From the NCBI RefSeq assembly GCF_005239225.2, contig NC_133295.1, forward strand, positions 12,524,001-12,588,000: a DNA stretch of 64,000 bases, written 5' to 3'. The DNA is from Populus alba (taxonomy: Eukaryota; Streptophyta; Magnoliopsida; Malpighiales; Salicaceae). This document shows, piece by piece, positions 61,612 through 64,000 of the stretch. The translations under genes were made by a program, and so were the position numbers. How positions within the stretch are numbered: the first letter of the stretch is position 1; every line of letters begins with the position of its first letter. The notes beneath the pieces were generated by a model. That model worked only from the letters and a program-made list of their open reading frames with translations, had not been told where the DNA came from and made no database searches.

Positions 61612-63043
61612 AGGTGGAAAAGTTGAAAACTTGCTTGCCTCTATCAGGCATTGAACAGTGCATTCGGAGGGATTATATCTTCCGGTTGATGACTCCAGCC
61701 AAAATCTTGAAAGGTAAGTTGTGATCTTAATAGCATGAGCAAGGAGCTCTATCTTGCTGATAGAAATGTACAGTTTACCCTCGCTTGAGCATGTTTCTGT
61801 AGAATGAAAATGGTTGTTGGATTCTTACAAGCATTTGCTGTAAAATAATACAAGTTCAATCCGGAAACAATGCTAAAACTACTATTTTTTCAGAACATAA
61901 GGAGGGAATGCAGGGGGGATATTGGTGGATTGAAATAAAATGCACATGACACCTTAAGTTCTTAAACGATGCCATAAATCATTTTCAATAGTTCTCTAAG
62001 CCATAATGTTGTTTAGTTGCTAAAACTACTATTTTGGTAAGCTCTTTACTTGTTAATAGTTATTAAAATTTCACTTTTAACTCAAAACTTGGGTTTTTAT
62101 ACTCGTTTTGTTTATCACATTACCTTTTGTTTTGAATTACTCAAATAATATCTATGTTAGATTGATGTTTTTTTATATTTTACAATTTAATTTTATATGA
62201 AATTTAAGATAATTTAAGCATGTTTTTTTACATATTATTTATATATTGCTTGAAAATCAAATTATATACCTTTTAATGATACCAAATATTTTATTGCAAG
62301 CTTAGAAAACGGTTTTTTTCCTTTCAATTGTCTTCCAATATTATTTTTAAATAACAATTTATGATATTTATAAATGTAATATAAAAATAGTGATCCGTTT
62401 GTATTTTATTTAGACCAATGAGATTTCTATATTTTTTCTAAAAAAAACTAATTATTTTATTTTCATTATTTCAATCATGATAACATTATTATACATCTCA
62501 TCTTTTCTAAGGATAATAAATTGATTTAGCTATTTAAATCAATTAATGTAATTACAATTATTGTAAAATCTCTCAGGAAATTTTTTTTGCGGGTAATCAC
62601 AATAAGAGTTAATTAATTATTTTTGTATTTTAAAAATATTTTTGAAATAAATTAATATTTTTTTAAATTATTTTTTTTTTATATTTTCAAATTATTTTTG
62701 ACATATTAATATTATTAATATTTTTAAAAATAAAAAATATTATTTAAATTTAAAAAAAAAAATATTTTAAAAAGCATTACCTACCCACTTTTAAACTAGC
62801 TTTGGGATGATCACATTTCCAAAATTTTACTATTTGTTTTTAAAAAAACATTGAATATGCAATATTATCATTTAATCTTTCTATAAATCGCCAATAAACA
62901 ATCCAGATTTTCACCTTCCTCGTCCCCATAAATATAAATATTAATACCGTCGTTTCCTCCCTCCCTCCCTCTCGCGCTCGTCGCCAAAACAAAGCAAACC
63001 CAAAACCGCACTGTACAAACACACACAGAGACACAAAGAAAAA
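61612..63043. other. Spacer between the PPR gene and the last gene, with one MITE-like element
   Basis: To about 61930 this is probably PPR 3' UTR. A copy of the window's TA-rich MITE-like family lies at about 62615-62790. From 62950 to 63043 the sequence is C/T-rich and gene-leader-like (repeated 'ccctc'), directly upstream of the ATG at 63044. Confidence 0.5.
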
Positions 63044-64000
63044 ATGAGCACGCCTTCTCCGATCCTGAAAAGGCCAAAACTAGAGCAGCGAAACAACGAA
63101 GACGATAATGAAGCGTCGCTAAATCAAAAATCGAACGAGAACAACGGTAGAGAAGAAGAAGATAGCGTAGAAGAGCAAAAGGTCGCTTTCATTGCTTTAA
63201 TCGAACACCGCTCTCGTGAAGTCCAACATCTTAAGCAACGCCTTTCTTATTATAAAACTCAGGTTCCTTCTTCTTCTTCTTCTTCTTTAATGTTCAAATC
63301 TTTTCATTTCCTATTTTTTTTCAATAAAATATTATTTTTGGTCTTTTTTTATTGTTATAATTAAATTTTGGGTTTTTATCTGATTTTTCTAATTATCGAT
63401 TGCAAGTTAACAGAATAAATCAATTCTCGAATATTAAGTAGGTTTTTGATTGTTTGATAGATTGATTGAAATAGAAAGAAAAATACTGAAATTAGTGGTT
63501 TAATTAACAAAATTAAATCGGTGCTTGATTATATGCTTGGAAAGGTGTGCAGCTTGTTGAAGCGGAGAAGAGGTTAGAGGATTCTCAGACGAAATTGGCT
63601 CGGTTAAGTGGAAGAAGCAATGCATCAGTGGCGAATAAACCTTCTGTGGAGAACGGTATCAAGAAAGTGAAGATGGAGAGGAAGTCGCCAAGTCCTGTTC
63701 GTTTGAATGAAGCTTCTTCTAGCAGTCAGCCTCAATCTAGAACTGAACTTGTGATTCCTGCTGTGAATCCGAAAGTTCCCCAAACAGTAAGATCGGTGGG
63801 TTCTGGTGCGAGGATTTCATGTGGTTCTAGTGCTCAACTGAGTTCTCTTGCTCCTTCTAATGGTGTTGTAAATGTGAAAGTAGAAAAACCTTATAGTGCT
63901 GCGAATGTGAAAGTGGAAAAATCCAATAGTGCAGTGAAAGTGAAGATTGAAAAGTGTCACAGAAGTTCTTCTGATGTTGAAGTTGTTGAAATTCAGGATC
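63044..64000 (+). CDS. Coiled-coil protein with clustered SUMO-type motifs (5' part, cut by window end)
   Basis: Exon 1 (63044-63262, 73 aa, MSTPSPILKRPKLEQ...) joins in phase to an exon from 63553 that is still open at the window end. Residues about 44-93 form a heptad-like helix (EEQKVAFIALIEHRSREVQH ... EAEKRLEDSQTKLARL). Downstream lies a low-complexity region with V112-K-M-E-R-K-S-P119 (a phosphorylation-dependent sumoylation motif), three further psi-K-x-E sites at K182, K193 and K204 spaced exactly 11 residues apart, and an acidic VEVVEIQD segment resembling a SUMO-interacting motif. The basic KRPK near the N-terminus could be a nuclear signal. I do not recognise the family; the C-terminus, possibly with the defining domain, lies outside the window. 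Confidence 0.8.
63871..63954 (+). repeat. 33-bp in-frame coding tandem repeat, about 2.5 units
   Basis: 'aatgtgaaagtagaaaaacc' at 63871 recurs at 63904 and, degenerate, at 63937. Each 11-codon unit carries one V-K-x-E site. Confidence 0.8.

Noticed and set aside
1..64000. tRNA, rRNA or snRNA genes
   Set aside because: I scanned for B-box-like GTTCGA words and cloverleaf-like contexts. The only hits belong to SINE copies, and no intact RNA gene was found, although a covariance-model search would be more sensitive.

Overview
This window is nuclear DNA of a woody dicot. It most resembles a Salicaceae genome (poplar or willow). The genes have many introns and plant-type splice sites. The encoded families are plant families (Mei2-like, DUF604 glycosyltransferase, E-class PPR, plastid-type GART). 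The AT-rich spacers are filled with short TA-rich elements and tRNA-derived SINEs of a kind I associate with Populus and Salix. The genus is inferred; no database was searched.

The left half (1-34 kb) is repeat-dominated. It holds one ordinary gene, a mitochondrial ribosomal protein of the mL53 type (minus strand, 6.75-7.85 kb). Around it lie two broken F-box/LRR fragments, a roughly 3 kb inverted repeat with arms of about 1.4 kb (2950-5925), retroelement debris, a 351-bp tandem array (about 7 units, 11.1-13.65 kb) running directly into an 87-bp array (about 6 units, 13.65-14.2 kb), and a duplicated block (1-1617 versus 14495-16110). The second copy of that block is joined to a 218-bp perfect copy of the mL53 gene end. 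From 16.7 to 34 kb I find no convincing gene, only MITE-like elements, two SINE copies and two larger elements with terminal inverted repeats.

The right half (34-64 kb) is gene-rich. In order: a 14-coding-exon Mei2-like RNA-binding protein (AML family, +, 962 aa, with one GC-AG intron inside its third RRM); a DUF604 type II membrane glycosyltransferase (-, 488 aa); a relic of kinetochore gene SPC24 (+); a GILT-type thiol reductase (-, 270 aa); glycinamide ribonucleotide formyltransferase PUR3 with a plastid transit peptide (-, 302 aa); a PAK1IP1/Mak11-like WD40 ribosome-biogenesis protein (+, 337 aa); a minus-strand coding relic; an E-class PPR protein matching At2g34400 (+, 617 aa); and the first two exons of an unrecognised coiled-coil protein with a striking cluster of SUMO-type motifs, cut by the window end. 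Exon limits were derived by hand from GT-AG sites, reading phase and family conservation, and phases close in every complete gene except the last mL53 exon.

The genes do not form a pathway cluster, as expected for a plant chromosome. The observations most worth following are the 3 kb inverted duplication with a coding-like peptide in both arms, the composite duplication around mL53, the nested 351/87-bp arrays, and the SUMO/SIM-rich protein at the right edge.
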